Assembly: GCA_965262665.1 (NCBI GenBank)
Contig: CBDHFR010000004.1
Span: 3,844,001 to 3,908,000 of the forward strand
DNA: 64,000 nucleotides
Direction: 5' to 3'
DNA from: CBDBND01 sp965262665
GTDB lineage: Bacteria > Pseudomonadota > Alphaproteobacteria > Rhodospirillales > Rhodospirillaceae
The notes beneath the pieces are model-generated. The model searched no databases. It was not told the origin of the DNA and saw only the letters and a list, made by a program, of their open reading frames with translations. This document shows positions 8,884 to 16,846 of this stretch, piece after piece (position 1 is the first letter of the stretch; each line of letters opens with the position of its first letter). The position numbers and the translations under genes were made by a program.

Positions 8884-10509
8884 ATGACGGACCTTGACCC
8901 CTCACAGACGGAGTCTTGGGCCGCGCTTTTGCAGTATCGCGACGCGTTGGCGAAGACACACCTGCGTGCTTTGTTTGACGATGACCCCGGCCGGTTCAGC
9001 AAGTTTTCATGGACAGTCGCCGATCTCACATTCGACTTGTCAAAACAGCGGGTGACGCCGGAAACAATATCCCTGTTGTGTGATTTCGCCCGGTCAATGA
9101 AATTAGATGAACATCGCGACGAGATGTATTCCGGCGCGCCTATCAATTCGTCAGAAGACCGTGCTGCTTTGCATGTGGCGCTGCGCGATCCGACTGATCG
9201 TGCTTATCCCGTCAATGGGCTAGACGTAAGCCCTGCTGTGGCCAAAGCTCGCCAACGCACCAACGCCATTGCAGCATCTGTTATCGAAGGACACCTCACG
9301 GGTCATACGGACCAACCTTTCGCTCGGGTCATTAACATCGGTGTCGGCGGTTCAGACCTTGGACCGCGCTGCGCATTCACGGCGCTTGCGGACGGTGACG
9401 ACGGGTCTTTGGATATCCGCTTTGTCGCCACCGTCGACGCGGCAGCACTTAAGGATGCGTTGTCGGGCGCTGAACCTGATCGGACACTCTTCATACTTTG
9501 TTCAAAGAGTTTCGCGACGAAAGAAACTATAACCAACGCAGAGTTTGCGCGCGGGTGGCTCGTGGAAAAGTTGGGCGAAGACGCTGTGAGGTCTCATTTC
9601 GTTGCTGTCACAGCAAACATCGACGCTGCACTGGCTTTCGGACTTGCAGACGATCTTGTTCTACCCATGTGGGACTGGGTTGGTGGGCGGTACTCGCTGT
9701 GGTCCGCGATCGGTTTGTCTGTCGCGTTGGCTTGCGGACCTGACACATTCAATAGGATGCTGACGGGTGCTCACGCCATGGACCGTCATTTCGAAACCGC
9801 ACCACTGGAAGAAAATGTGCCTGTATTGGCCGGACTTATCGGTGTGTGGAACAGGACCTTCTGGCTCTGTCCGGCCACAGTCGTACTGCCCTACGATCAC
9901 CGCTTGCGCTTACTGCCCGCGCATTTGCAGCAATTGACGATGGAAAGTAACGGCAAGGGATTACGTAGCGATGGCACGCCTGTCACCTATGATACCGCGC
10001 CGGTGCTGTTCGGCGCGTCAGGGTCGGAAAGCCAGCATTCCTATATGCAATTGGTCCATCAATCACCAATGGTTGTACCCGTCGATTTTATTGTCTCTTT
10101 AGACGGGCAGAACGATCTCCATCATAACAATTTAATTGCCAATGCCTTTGCCCAAGCGGAAGCCCTCATGTTAGGCCTTGGGCTAGAACAAAATGCCAAA
10201 GAGTCCGGGGATTCGCCCGCCGTTCATAGATCCTGCCCAGGCAACAGGCCGAGCACGACTATTCTGTTGAATGCGCTCACCCCCGAAACCTTTGGTGCGT
10301 TGCTCGCGTTTTATGAGCATCGCACGTTTGTGGAAGGGACATTATGGGGACTCAACTCCTTCGATCAGTGGGGAGTGGAACTGGGCAAGACCTTAGCCGC
10401 GGGCCTGCTGTCGGACATCAAAGCCGGCCGTGCCGCCGCTGGGCGCGACTCCTCAACCGCGGGGCTCTTGGCCACTTATCTCGGCCAAAGAAAGATGCCG
10501 TCCGGATGA
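8884..10509 (+). CDS. pgi: glucose-6-phosphate isomerase
   Basis: Cytoplasmic enzyme interconverting glucose 6-phosphate and fructose 6-phosphate in glycolysis and gluconeogenesis. At 541 residues it has the standard length. The recognisable blocks are the sugar-isomerase motif INIGVGGSDLGP, the phosphate-binding stretch LFILCSKSFATKETITN, DWVGGRYSLWSAIG, MESNGKG and the C-terminal FDQWGVELGK signature. It overlaps mutL by ATGA at 10506-10509, a compact arrangement. Intact and expected to be functional. Confidence 0.97.
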   Translation: MTDLDPSQTESWAALLQYRDALAKTHLRALFDDDPGRFSKFSWTVADLTFDLSKQRVTPETISLLCDFARSMKLDEHRDEMYSGAPINSSEDRAALHVALRDPTDRAYPVNGLDVSPAVAKARQRTNAIAASVIEGHLTGHTDQPFARVINIGVGGSDLGPRCAFTALADGDDGSLDIRFVATVDAAALKDALSGAEPDRTLFILCSKSFATKETITNAEFARGWLVEKLGEDAVRSHFVAVTANIDAALAFGLADDLVLPMWDWVGGRYSLWSAIGLSVALACGPDTFNRMLTGAHAMDRHFETAPLEENVPVLAGLIGVWNRTFWLCPATVVLPYDHRLRLLPAHLQQLTMESNGKGLRSDGTPVTYDTAPVLFGASGSESQHSYMQLVHQSPMVVPVDFIVSLDGQNDLHHNNLIANAFAQAEALMLGLGLEQNAKESGDSPAVHRSCPGNRPSTTILLNALTPETFGALLAFYEHRTFVEGTLWGLNSFDQWGVELGKTLAAGLLSDIKAGRAAAGRDSSTAGLLATYLGQRKMPSG

Positions 10510-11378
10510 CCGTACGCATCTTACCACCCACGATGGTCAACCAAATCGCTGCTGGTGAGGTCGTTGAACGTCCAGCGTCTGTCGTCAAGGAACTGGTAGA
10601 AAACGCACTCGATGTCGGCGCAGAGCACATCGACGTCACCATGAATGAAGGCGGCCGGTCTTTGATCGTGGTCTCTGACGACGGCACTGGCATGACCGAT
10701 AAAGAACTCAGTCTCGCTGTCGAACGCCATGCGCCCTCTAAATTGCCCGACGACGATCTTTTAGACATCGCGTTCTTCGGTTTCCGCGGCGAAGCCTTAC
10801 CCTCCATCGGCGCCGTTTCACGCCTTAAAATCACTAGCCGCACACCCGAGGGGTCCAGTGCGTGGTATGTGATGGTTGAAGGTGGACGCCGTAAAGGACC
10901 GGTCCCAGCGCCTCATTCGCGCGGCACTCGTGTCGAAGTGCGCGACCTCTTCTATGCAACGCCGGCCCGTCTCAAGTTTCTTAAGGCTGCACGTACCGAG
11001 TTGAACCATGCCGTCGATGCGCTTGAACGATTGGCTATGGCCCATCCCCATGTGGCGTTCTCGTTGATGGCAGATGGGCGCAAACGTTTGTCACTGCCGA
11101 CGGAAAGCGGCGACCTGTTCGATGCGCGCCTGGCCCGTTTAAGTGCTGTCATGGGCAAAGACTTTGCCGCCAATGCTGTTCCGGTAAACGCCACACGGGA
11201 CGGCTTTCATTTGACCGGATATGCCGGCGTGCCCACCTACAACCGCGGCAATGCGATGGCCCAGTACATGTTCGTCAACGGCCGTCCGGTTAAAGACCGT
11301 TTACTCAACGGAGCCGTGCGCGGCGCCTATCAAGACTTCCTCGCCTCCAACCGCCATCCTTATACCAACGGTCATTGA
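10506..11378 (+). pseudogene. mutL: mutL, truncated by an IS630 insertion
   Basis: N-terminal half of the DNA mismatch-repair ATPase MutL. The GHKL ATPase motifs are all present: NQIAAGEVVERPASVVKELV with the catalytic Glu, ENALDVGA, DDGTGM and FGFRGEAL. The frame breaks off at about residue 285, in the region where MutL normally continues from NRHPY into the segment leading to the DVNVHPAK motif. Instead a few residues from an IS630 end are read and translation stops. The rest of mutL, including the C-terminal dimerisation domain, is nowhere in the window. A truncated N-terminal domain alone should not support mismatch repair. Confidence 0.93.
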
Positions 11379-12118
11379 ATTTGACCTTCGTGTGCCCATT
11401 TGCGCATACCAATCGACATGATTTTCGAGGGCTTGTCGATGAGCTTGTTCCAGGCGTGGCATGCCGCATCGACGATGTCTTCGTAACTGTCGAAGACGCG
11501 GTTCGACAGGTAGGTCTGGCGCAGGTACTGCCAGATGTTTTCGGCCGGGTTCGGCTCCGGCGATCTGGGCGGCAGGAACAGCGGCGTGATGTTGTCGGGG
11601 AACTCCAATTCGGTGGTGGTGTGCCAGCCGGCGCGGTCCATGAGGAGGACGGCGTGTGAGCCGTCGGCGACGGTGCGGCTAATCTCTTCGAGATGGGCCG
11701 GCATGGCATGGGTGTCGGCGAACGGCATCGCCACGGCCGCACCGGTACCGCGCGCCGGGCAGACGGCGCCGAACAGATAGGCGCTCTGGTAGCGCTGGTC
11801 CTTGGGCTGACGCGGACGGCTGCCGGTGCGCGCCCACTGCCGGACGATGCCGTTCTTCTGGCCAAGGCGCATCTCGTCTTGCCACCACAGCTCGACCGGC
11901 GTTGCGGGCGGCAGGTGGGCTACCGCCGCGGCGAGCGCCCGGGGGAAGTTTCTTTAAACGTCTCCAGCATTGCCGCATCTTGGCCCGGATGGCGCACCCG
12001 GGCGCTCATGTGCGAGAAGCCGAGATCGTGCAGCAGGCGCGAGACCGAGCGCTCGTGATACTCCACCCCGAAGCGGTCCCGGATACGGGCGATCTCGATG
12101 CCAAGTTCGAGCGGGCAA
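11363..12118 (-). mobile_element. IS630-family element, 5'-truncated with frameshifted transposase
   Basis: Minus-strand IS630-type transposase remains. The DDE part (11372-11872) shows LLMDRAGWH, then LPPRSPEPNPAENIWQYLR with the final Glu. The preceding helix-turn-helix part (ending at 11920) reads FGVEYHERSVSRLLHDLGFSH in another frame; a missing A near 11955 would rejoin them. The N-terminal portion is absent because sequence beyond about 12118 is unrelated. The right-hand end abuts the broken mutL at about 11363. The element is defective and cannot move on its own. Confidence 0.85.
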
Positions 12119-12279
12119 GCACGGCGCCCAAGGTGACAGTGATACGGCCACCGACCCATCGCACCTATCCGTCCTACGACGGCACATCGCGGATTCCGGT
12201 GCTGTCCAGCATTCTCATCGATCCGGACGGACACGTGGTCGAACTCAACGACTTGCTCATTGAGCCGAGTGAGATGTGA
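12119..12279 (+). pseudogene. VOC-family C-terminal gene fragment
   Basis: A short open stretch ending at TGA 12277-12279 reads RIPVLSSILIDPDGHVVELN, the typical last beta strand and metal-ligand Glu of a glyoxalase/VOC protein. No start or upstream part exists because it begins at the truncated IS630 edge. It is probably the surviving tail of a gene cut by a deletion or insertion. Its stop overlaps the GTG start of the following GFA gene, so the two were probably an operon. Confidence 0.5.
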
Positions 12280-12704
12280 ACAAAAAGCCGGATCACAGCT
12301 ATTCCGGCGGCTGCGCCTGTGAAAATATCAGTTTAGACTTAAAGCTTACGCGCCCGATTGATGAATTTGTTGCACGGACTTGCGGGTGTTCTTTCTGCAA
12401 GAGTCATGGCGCTGTATATGTCTCTGACCCGCACGGAATCGTCACAATTGAATCGTCTCAATGGGATTCAGTAGAAAAATTTCAATTCGGATCAAATACG
12501 GCTGATTTTCTTATTTGTTCTAAGTGTCAAACATTTGTTGCGGCAACGAGCAATATAGAAGAATCGCTATTTTCTGTCATCAACATCAACTGCTTGAAAG
12601 GTATTATCGTCGACGACCTTCAGACCAAAATGGTCAACTTTGAGGGCAAAATCGTGAAAGAGCGGCTTAACCGAAGAGCGTTAACGTGGACCCCAGTAGA
12701 ATAA
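12276..12704 (+). CDS. GFA/CENP-V family zinc protein
   Basis: A 142-residue protein of the glutathione-dependent formaldehyde-activating (GFA/CENP-V) family. Cys ligands are visible in GGCACENIS, CGCSFCKSHG and LICSKCQTF, which build the two zinc sites of this fold. Many members are carbon-sulphur lyase-like or thiol-binding proteins of unknown substrate. A GTG at 12276 overlaps the previous stop. Sequence here is noticeably more AT-rich than its neighbours. Length and motifs suggest an intact gene. Confidence 0.8.
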   Translation: MNKKPDHSYSGGCACENISLDLKLTRPIDEFVARTCGCSFCKSHGAVYVSDPHGIVTIESSQWDSVEKFQFGSNTADFLICSKCQTFVAATSNIEESLFSVININCLKGIIVDDLQTKMVNFEGKIVKERLNRRALTWTPVE

Positions 12705-12715
12705 AAAAACGCGCC

Positions 12716-12905
12716 ATGGAAAGTGTAGACTTCGACAAGACCCACGGCGATTACAGGAAACACCGCAAGGGGTTTCCGGATGAGTTTTTTGACGCACTCG
12801 TCGAAAGCGGCCAAATCAAAGGGGACATGACGGTGCTCGATCTGGGCACCGGTACGGGCACGGTGGCGCGAGGATTTGCCAGGCGCGGCGCCGTCGTGAC
12901 CGGTG
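12716..12905 (+). pseudogene. SAM-dependent methyltransferase, N-terminal fragment
   Basis: The frame starting at ATG 12716 gives FDKTHGDYRKHRKGFP, then the SAM-binding glycine motif VLDLGTGTGTVARGFARRGA, typical of a class I methyltransferase of about 250 residues. It ends after roughly 63 residues where the short palindromic repeat at 12906 begins. The remaining three quarters of the gene are missing, so this is an insertion- or deletion-derived remnant. It is unrelated in sequence to the three methyltransferases further right. Confidence 0.75.
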
Positions 12906-12976
12906 TCCCTTCCGAAAACCTTATCTGCCGATCTTCATGATTAAAACCGCCCAGGTGTGGATTAGGTTTTCGGAAA
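12906..12976. repeat. small palindromic repeat with TTCCGAAAACCT termini
   Basis: About 71 bp bounded by GTCCCTTCCGAAAACCTTA on the left and its inverted partner TAGGTTTTCGGAAAG on the right. The same terminus recurs near 16674, 27051, 27085 and, degenerated, at 16730, 19160, 57077 and 60710. It looks like a minimal non-autonomous element (MITE) or the joined ends of a lost IS. It directly truncates the methyltransferase fragment. Confidence 0.6.
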
Positions 12977-13159
12977 GCACAGGCGTCAGGCGACGCCTGA
13001 TCTGCGGGTCTAGTGCCGTGTTGCAATAGTGTTGATTATCGTCTTGGACGCTCCAGCGGCAAGTTGAAGATCGAAAATTATCCAGTAAATTCAGTGTGTT
13101 AAAATTCTTGTTGTGCTGGAGGAATCCCCCTCGGATAAATCAATAGCCGCACCGCCCAG

Positions 13160-13597
13160 GTGTTATCGGTCGAAGGTGGCCGGGTCACCTTCCGGCTTGA
13201 GGACGGGCGCAAACTTGAACTCGGACGTAACGATCCGCAACTGCGCCATCTCGATCACGCCTGGGCCTCGACCGTGCATGCATTCCAAGGACGCACGGTC
13301 GACAACGTGATCGCGGCGATGGAGGCTAACCATCCCCATCTGACCACGCAGAAAAGCTTCTATGTTGAAATCAGCCGCGCCCGCGACAGGGTCGAACTGG
13401 TGACGGACGACGCCAAGGCCCTGCGCGAGCAACTGGAGGCTGCCACCGGTGAGCGGATCTCAGCGCTCGAGGGGATCGGAGAGGTTCCGCGGGACGAGCG
13501 GGCAACTGACATGGAAAAGGGGGCGGGGGCCGGAAAAGAGACGGAATCCTCGGCGCCGGTGCGCGAGAAGCGGAAAGGGATAGATCTGGAATTATAA
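13160..13597 (+). pseudogene. conjugative relaxase/helicase C-terminal fragment (TraA/TrwC-like)
   Basis: 145 codons matching the C-terminal helicase part of MobF-type relaxases: HAWASTVHAFQGRTVDNVI (helicase motif V region) followed by FYVEISRARDRVELVTDD (motif VI region), then a variable charged tail. The N-terminal relaxase and the rest of the helicase are absent, so it is the tail of a once large tra gene. It indicates that a conjugative plasmid or integrative element once contributed to this region. Confidence 0.7.
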
Positions 13598-13680
13598 CGG
13601 CAGGCGCCGGCCGCGACTGCTAGCGGCTTTAATAAAATTTGGGGCATTCCCGGCGGCTGCATGATCTGTAGTGGTTCAGA

Positions 13681-14030
13681 TGTGATCTGACAGTTGGCCG
13701 TTTTTCCGGTGGCCTCTGTCAGGTGAAGTTCAGTTCACGAACTTTTCCTTCCAGATTTCCTTGCCCTCGATCATGGTCTGGAACGGCGTTCTACCGCAAC
13801 ACATTTTGCCTTGATGAGTGCGTTCGTGGTTGTAGTGATGCAGCCAATCGTCGAGATCGTCCTGTAGCGTGTCGATGCTGTCATAGAGCTTTCTGCGGAA
13901 CGCGACCTGGTAGAACTCCTGCAGCACGGTCTTATGGAAGCGTTCGCAGATGCCGTTTGTTTGCGGTGATTTGACCTTTGTCTTGGTACGATTGACGTTG
14001 TTGATCGCCAGGTAGAGTTGAACTTCCGTC
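13681..14030 (-). mobile_element. IS481-family fragment, transposase C-terminus and right end
   Basis: The terminus TGTGATCTGACAGTTGG at 13681 is an IS end that recurs inverted at 19769, and its first 12 bases open the left end at 22168. The coding part (13730-14030, minus strand) is the integrase-core C-terminus: KSPQTNGICERFHKTVLQEF with the catalytic Glu, then WLHHYNHERTHQG. Upstream sequence is cut at about 14030. The 19.2-kb copy is a closely related sister fragment. Confidence 0.8.
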
Positions 14031-14074
14031 TGCACTCCAAACTAGGGCCGCTACGTCCACTAGAACCGGAATCG

Positions 14075-14182
14075 ATGACCAAAGAAATCCGCAAGGTCAG
14101 TTTCTGTCCCCATTGTAGTAACAGGGCACGGCAACGACTTGTCTACACTCAACAGTACACGGAACGAGCGTGGGAAGCAGAA
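14075..14182 (+). pseudogene. unidentified gene fragment, N-terminal CxxC protein
   Basis: The ATG at 14075 opens a short frame beginning MTKEIRKVSFCPHCSNRARQ, which resembles the zinc-ribbon N-terminus of a small protein. It breaks off after about 36 codons at the IS630 end at 14183. I do not recognise the family. It is flanked on both sides by IS fragments, so the original gene context is lost. Confidence 0.35.
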
Positions 14183-14384
14183 CTAGAGCATTTCCGATTT
14201 ATTCTGACGCATAGCCGTCAGCAACCAAGAAGTTCCTGCAGTGCTCGTGATTGAAGAGGCCGCAGACGTTACCGGCGGCTTTCCACAGATCATCGATGGT
14301 GCGGGGTTTTAAGCGCTTCATGTGAGCTTTGAACTTTGAAAATGCGAGCTCGATCGGGTTGAAGTCCGGCGAATAGGGCGGCAG
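14183..14384 (-). mobile_element. IS630-family 3' end fragment
   Basis: The left boundary CTAGAGCATTTCCGATTT is the same kind of end as at 21521 and, inverted, at 19158. Reading the minus strand gives the transposase C-terminus: LPPYSPDFNPIELAFSKFK, then a helical tail ending in DGYAS and a stop. The rest of the element is cut off by the repeat that begins at 14385. It is a remnant. Confidence 0.7.
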
Positions 14385-14463
14385 GGCATTGTCAGACTAA
14401 AATCGTAGTTTAGAATTTTCCCGTTGTTGAGCCAGCCTCGTCGTCCGCGCTTGTCCGGTCTAA

Positions 14464-15370
14464 GAGGCCGTTTCGAAAGGGGTTGAGTGGCCGGTGTCGA
14501 TGTGATTCCAGGAAGGTTGCTGAAACCGATCTGGAGCCGCCATGTGGACGCCGACCACCCGAGAGCAGCATAGCCGCAAGGCGCTGCGTTATCAGACTGA
14601 TTTGACCGATGCGGAGTGGGTTGTGATCGAGCCTCATTTGCCTCCGGCTCATGGCACGGGACGGCCCCGGTCATGGCCGATGCGAGAGATCGTCAACGGC
14701 ATTTTCTACGTGATGCGGGCTGGCTGCCCTTGGCGCTTGCTGCCAAGCGATTTACCACCGTGGGGCACGATCTATCGCTGGTTCGCTAAGTTCCGCGACG
14801 ACGGCCTCCTTGAGAAGATCAACCACTTTCTGGTCATGGCCGATCGCGAGCGGGTCGGACGCGAGGCCAGCCCGAGCGGCGCGATTATCGACAGCCAGAG
14901 CGTCAAGACGACCGAGGCTGGTGGCCCCCGCGGCTACGATGCGGGCAAGAAGATCAAGGGGCGCAAGCGCCACGCGCTGGTCGACACCGACGGGCGCGGC
15001 CTCGTGCTCGAGGCGCATCCGGCGAGTATCCAGGACCGCGATGGTGGCGGGCCGCTGCTGTGCGCCTCACGCGGCTCGTTTCCGTTCATCGAGAAGGTCT
15101 TTGCCGACAGCGGCTACGCCGGCGAGAAGGTCGCCACGGCCACCATGATCGCCGTCGAGATCGTGCGCAAAAGCCCCGATCAGGTCGGCTTCGCCGTCCA
15201 ACCGCGCCGCTGGGTCGTGGAGCGCTTCTTCGCCTGGATCAACCGCAACCGGCGACTGGCAAAGGACTTCGAGGCCACCATCGCCTCGGCCCGCGCCTTC
15301 CTCTACGCCGCCTCCGTCATGCTCCTCGTCCGCAGATTGGCCCGAGCCGCATGACTTTCGAAACCGACTC
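14464..15370 (+). mobile_element. complete IS5-family (IS427-like) element, 907 bp
   Basis: Inverted ends GAGGCCGTTTCGAAAGG (left) and, reverse-complemented from the right, GAGTCGGTTTCGAAAGT. It is flanked by the trinucleotide TAA on both sides (14461-14463 and 15371-15373), matching the short TNA target duplications of the IS427 subgroup. A nearly identical 907-bp copy in the opposite orientation lies at 57285-58191, so the element is recently active. Confidence 0.92.
14542..15354 (+). CDS. IS5-family transposase
   Basis: A 270-residue DDE transposase in one frame. The N-terminal helical domain contains ALRYQTDLTDAEW and GCPWRLLPSDLPPW. The catalytic residues are Asp in IIDSQSVKT, Asp in FADSGYAG, and Glu in VVERFFAWINRNRRLAKDFE. 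No frameshift is needed, unlike many IS427 members. The product of the second copy differs at residue 24 (Asp here, Ala there). Likely functional. Confidence 0.93.
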   Translation: MWTPTTREQHSRKALRYQTDLTDAEWVVIEPHLPPAHGTGRPRSWPMREIVNGIFYVMRAGCPWRLLPSDLPPWGTIYRWFAKFRDDGLLEKINHFLVMADRERVGREASPSGAIIDSQSVKTTEAGGPRGYDAGKKIKGRKRHALVDTDGRGLVLEAHPASIQDRDGGGPLLCASRGSFPFIEKVFADSGYAGEKVATATMIAVEIVRKSPDQVGFAVQPRRWVVERFFAWINRNRRLAKDFEATIASARAFLYAASVMLLVRRLARAA

Positions 15371-15458
15371 TAAGCCAGACAAAACGTGTTTTTGCGCCCA
15401 AAAATCCCTAAAAGGGGATAGGATAGAGACGACCAAGCAGATTTAATCTGACAATGCA

Positions 15459-15572
15459 GCTCGGAATTGGCGTGTGCTGAAGGGCAGGAGCCAGTTGCCA
15501 AAGCTCATCAAGGGAGTCAAATTCCACCATGGAATCGAGGTGGTCGAGATCAACCAGAACGCCGCCGCTTGA
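15459..15572 (+). pseudogene. transposase-like C-terminal tail fragment
   Basis: An open stretch read from the repeat boundary to a TGA at 15570-15572 gives RNWRVLKGRSQLPKLIKGV, then FHHGIEVVEINQNAAA. The pattern is reminiscent of the extreme C-terminus of certain transposases, but I cannot assign the family with certainty. It has no start and lies between a MITE end and the SPFH gene. Confidence 0.3.
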
Positions 15573-15628
15573 TCGGTCGTCACCCAAACTCGGCTGTAGC
15601 TCAACCAAAAGACAGGGGGATACTATCC

Positions 15629-16603
15629 ATGGATATTTTCGGGCCGTCGACGTTCGCCATCATAATTGCCCTACTCGGAATCATCGTTGTTTTCAAAGCG
15701 GCCGTCATCGTGCCGCAAGGCTGGAACTACACCATTGAACGGTTCGGACATTTCACGAGAACGTTTTCTCCCGGCCTTCACATCATTATCCCGTTCATCG
15801 ATACCATTGGTTCCAAGATGAACATGATGGAACAGGTCTTGGACGTGCCGTCGCAAGAGGTAATCACCAAAGACAACGCCATGATCACAGTTGACGGCGT
15901 TGTCTTTTTTCAGGTGCTTGATGCTGGTAAGGCAGCCTATGAAGTGCGCGGCCTCCAGTTAGCCATTTTGAATCTCACCATGACCAACATCAGAACGGTC
16001 ATGGGTAGCATGGATTTGGACGAGTTGTTGTCGCGGCGGGATTCCATCAACGCGCGTTTGTTAACGGTGGTTGATGAAGCCACCAACCCCTGGGGCGTTA
16101 AAGTCACCCGGATCGAAATCAAGGATATTTCTCCGCCGCGTGATCTGGTGGAAGCTATGGGGCGGCAAATGAAAGCCGAGCGCATAAAGCGTGCAGATAT
16201 CCTGGAAGCTGAAGGGGATCGGCAATCGTCGGTTCTTCGCGCTGAAGGCGATAAGCAATCGCAAATACTAAAGGCTGAAGGCGAAAAGGAAGCGTCTTTC
16301 CGGGAAGCTGAGGCGCGGGAACGCTTGGCAGAGGCGGAAGCTAAAGCCACCGCCATGGTTTCTGAAGCCATCGCCAAGGGTGATGTTCAAGCCATCAACT
16401 ATTTCGTTGCCCAAAAGTATGTGGAAACACTTGGAGCGTTTGCCAATTCCCCCAATGAGAAGTTGGTGTTGATGCCGCTTGAGGCGTCGGGGGTAATCGG
16501 TGCCATCGGTGGCATTGCCGAGCTGGCCAAAACCGCGCTGGAAGGCTCCAAAGCCGCCGCAGCGGAATCCCGCACCAATCGCATTCCAGATAGTAGAACT
16601 TAA
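15629..16603 (+). CDS. SPFH/band-7 membrane protein (QmcA/stomatin-like)
   Basis: A 324-residue stomatin/prohibitin homologue. An N-terminal transmembrane segment (residues about 8-28) is followed by the band-7 domain (about 30-190: GWNYTIERFGHFTRTFSPGL, ITKDNAMITVDGVVFFQV, TNPWGVKVTRIEIKDI) and a long Ala/Glu-rich coiled coil. These proteins oligomerise on the inner membrane and often act with NfeD or FtsH. A CAGGGGGA ribosome site precedes ATG 15629; the longer frame from 15467 runs through IS debris. An nfeD remnant follows directly, so the usual SPFH-NfeD pair is broken here. Confidence 0.9.
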   Translation: MDIFGPSTFAIIIALLGIIVVFKAAVIVPQGWNYTIERFGHFTRTFSPGLHIIIPFIDTIGSKMNMMEQVLDVPSQEVITKDNAMITVDGVVFFQVLDAGKAAYEVRGLQLAILNLTMTNIRTVMGSMDLDELLSRRDSINARLLTVVDEATNPWGVKVTRIEIKDISPPRDLVEAMGRQMKAERIKRADILEAEGDRQSSVLRAEGDKQSQILKAEGEKEASFREAEARERLAEAEAKATAMVSEAIAKGDVQAINYFVAQKYVETLGAFANSPNEKLVLMPLEASGVIGAIGGIAELAKTALEGSKAAAAESRTNRIPDSRT

Positions 16604-16626
16604 GACCGATGGATGCTTTCCTTTAG

Positions 16627-16674
16627 GGACTCGATTTTTGGTCATGGTGGATTTTGGCGCTGCCCGTTTTCGTT
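16627..16674 (+). pseudogene. probable nfeD start, truncated
   Basis: Just after the SPFH stop, one frame reads LDFWSWWILALPVFVV, which matches the conserved first membrane segment of NfeD-like proteins that are normally encoded directly downstream of band-7 genes. No clear ATG is present; the coding match starts after a TAG. The frame runs into the TTCCGAAAAC-type repeat at 16674 and nothing else of NfeD is found. The call rests on position plus the short hydrophobic signature. Confidence 0.45.
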
Positions 16675-16755
16675 GTCCCTTCCGAAAACTCTGTCCACAC
16701 AGGGTTACGGCTTTCACACAATAAGTTCAAGCGGATGAGGTTTTTGAAAGGGATA
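16674..16755. repeat. small palindromic repeat, second copy
   Basis: About 80 bp bounded by TGTCCCTTCCGAAAAC on the left and GATGAGGTTTTTGAAAGGGA on the right, inverted relative to each other. It is the same family as 12906-12976 and has truncated the nfeD remnant. Size and ends suggest a MITE. Confidence 0.55.
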
Positions 16756-16846
16756 CCGGGCGCCCACCTAAATTGAGCGATTTCCACAGCCACAGGACCC
16801 GGAAACTGTGCCTGTGCCAGCGCAGAATGGTCTCAGGCCTAACGAC

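Larger units (their letters stand above)
14385..15458. repeat. GGCATTGTCAGACTAAA-type MITE split by IS5
   Basis: Left half 14385-14463 and right half 15371-15458 together correspond part for part to the uninterrupted 172-bp element at 23867-24038. Both start GGCATTGTCA, share CCCGTTGTTGAGC, then GCCAGACAAAAC and CCCTAAAAGGGGATAGG, and end in CTGACAATGC. Here the IS5 copy sits between the halves. The termini resemble the ends of the IS6-family elements at 16847 and 27177, so the repeat may be mobilised by such a transposase. Confidence 0.75.
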
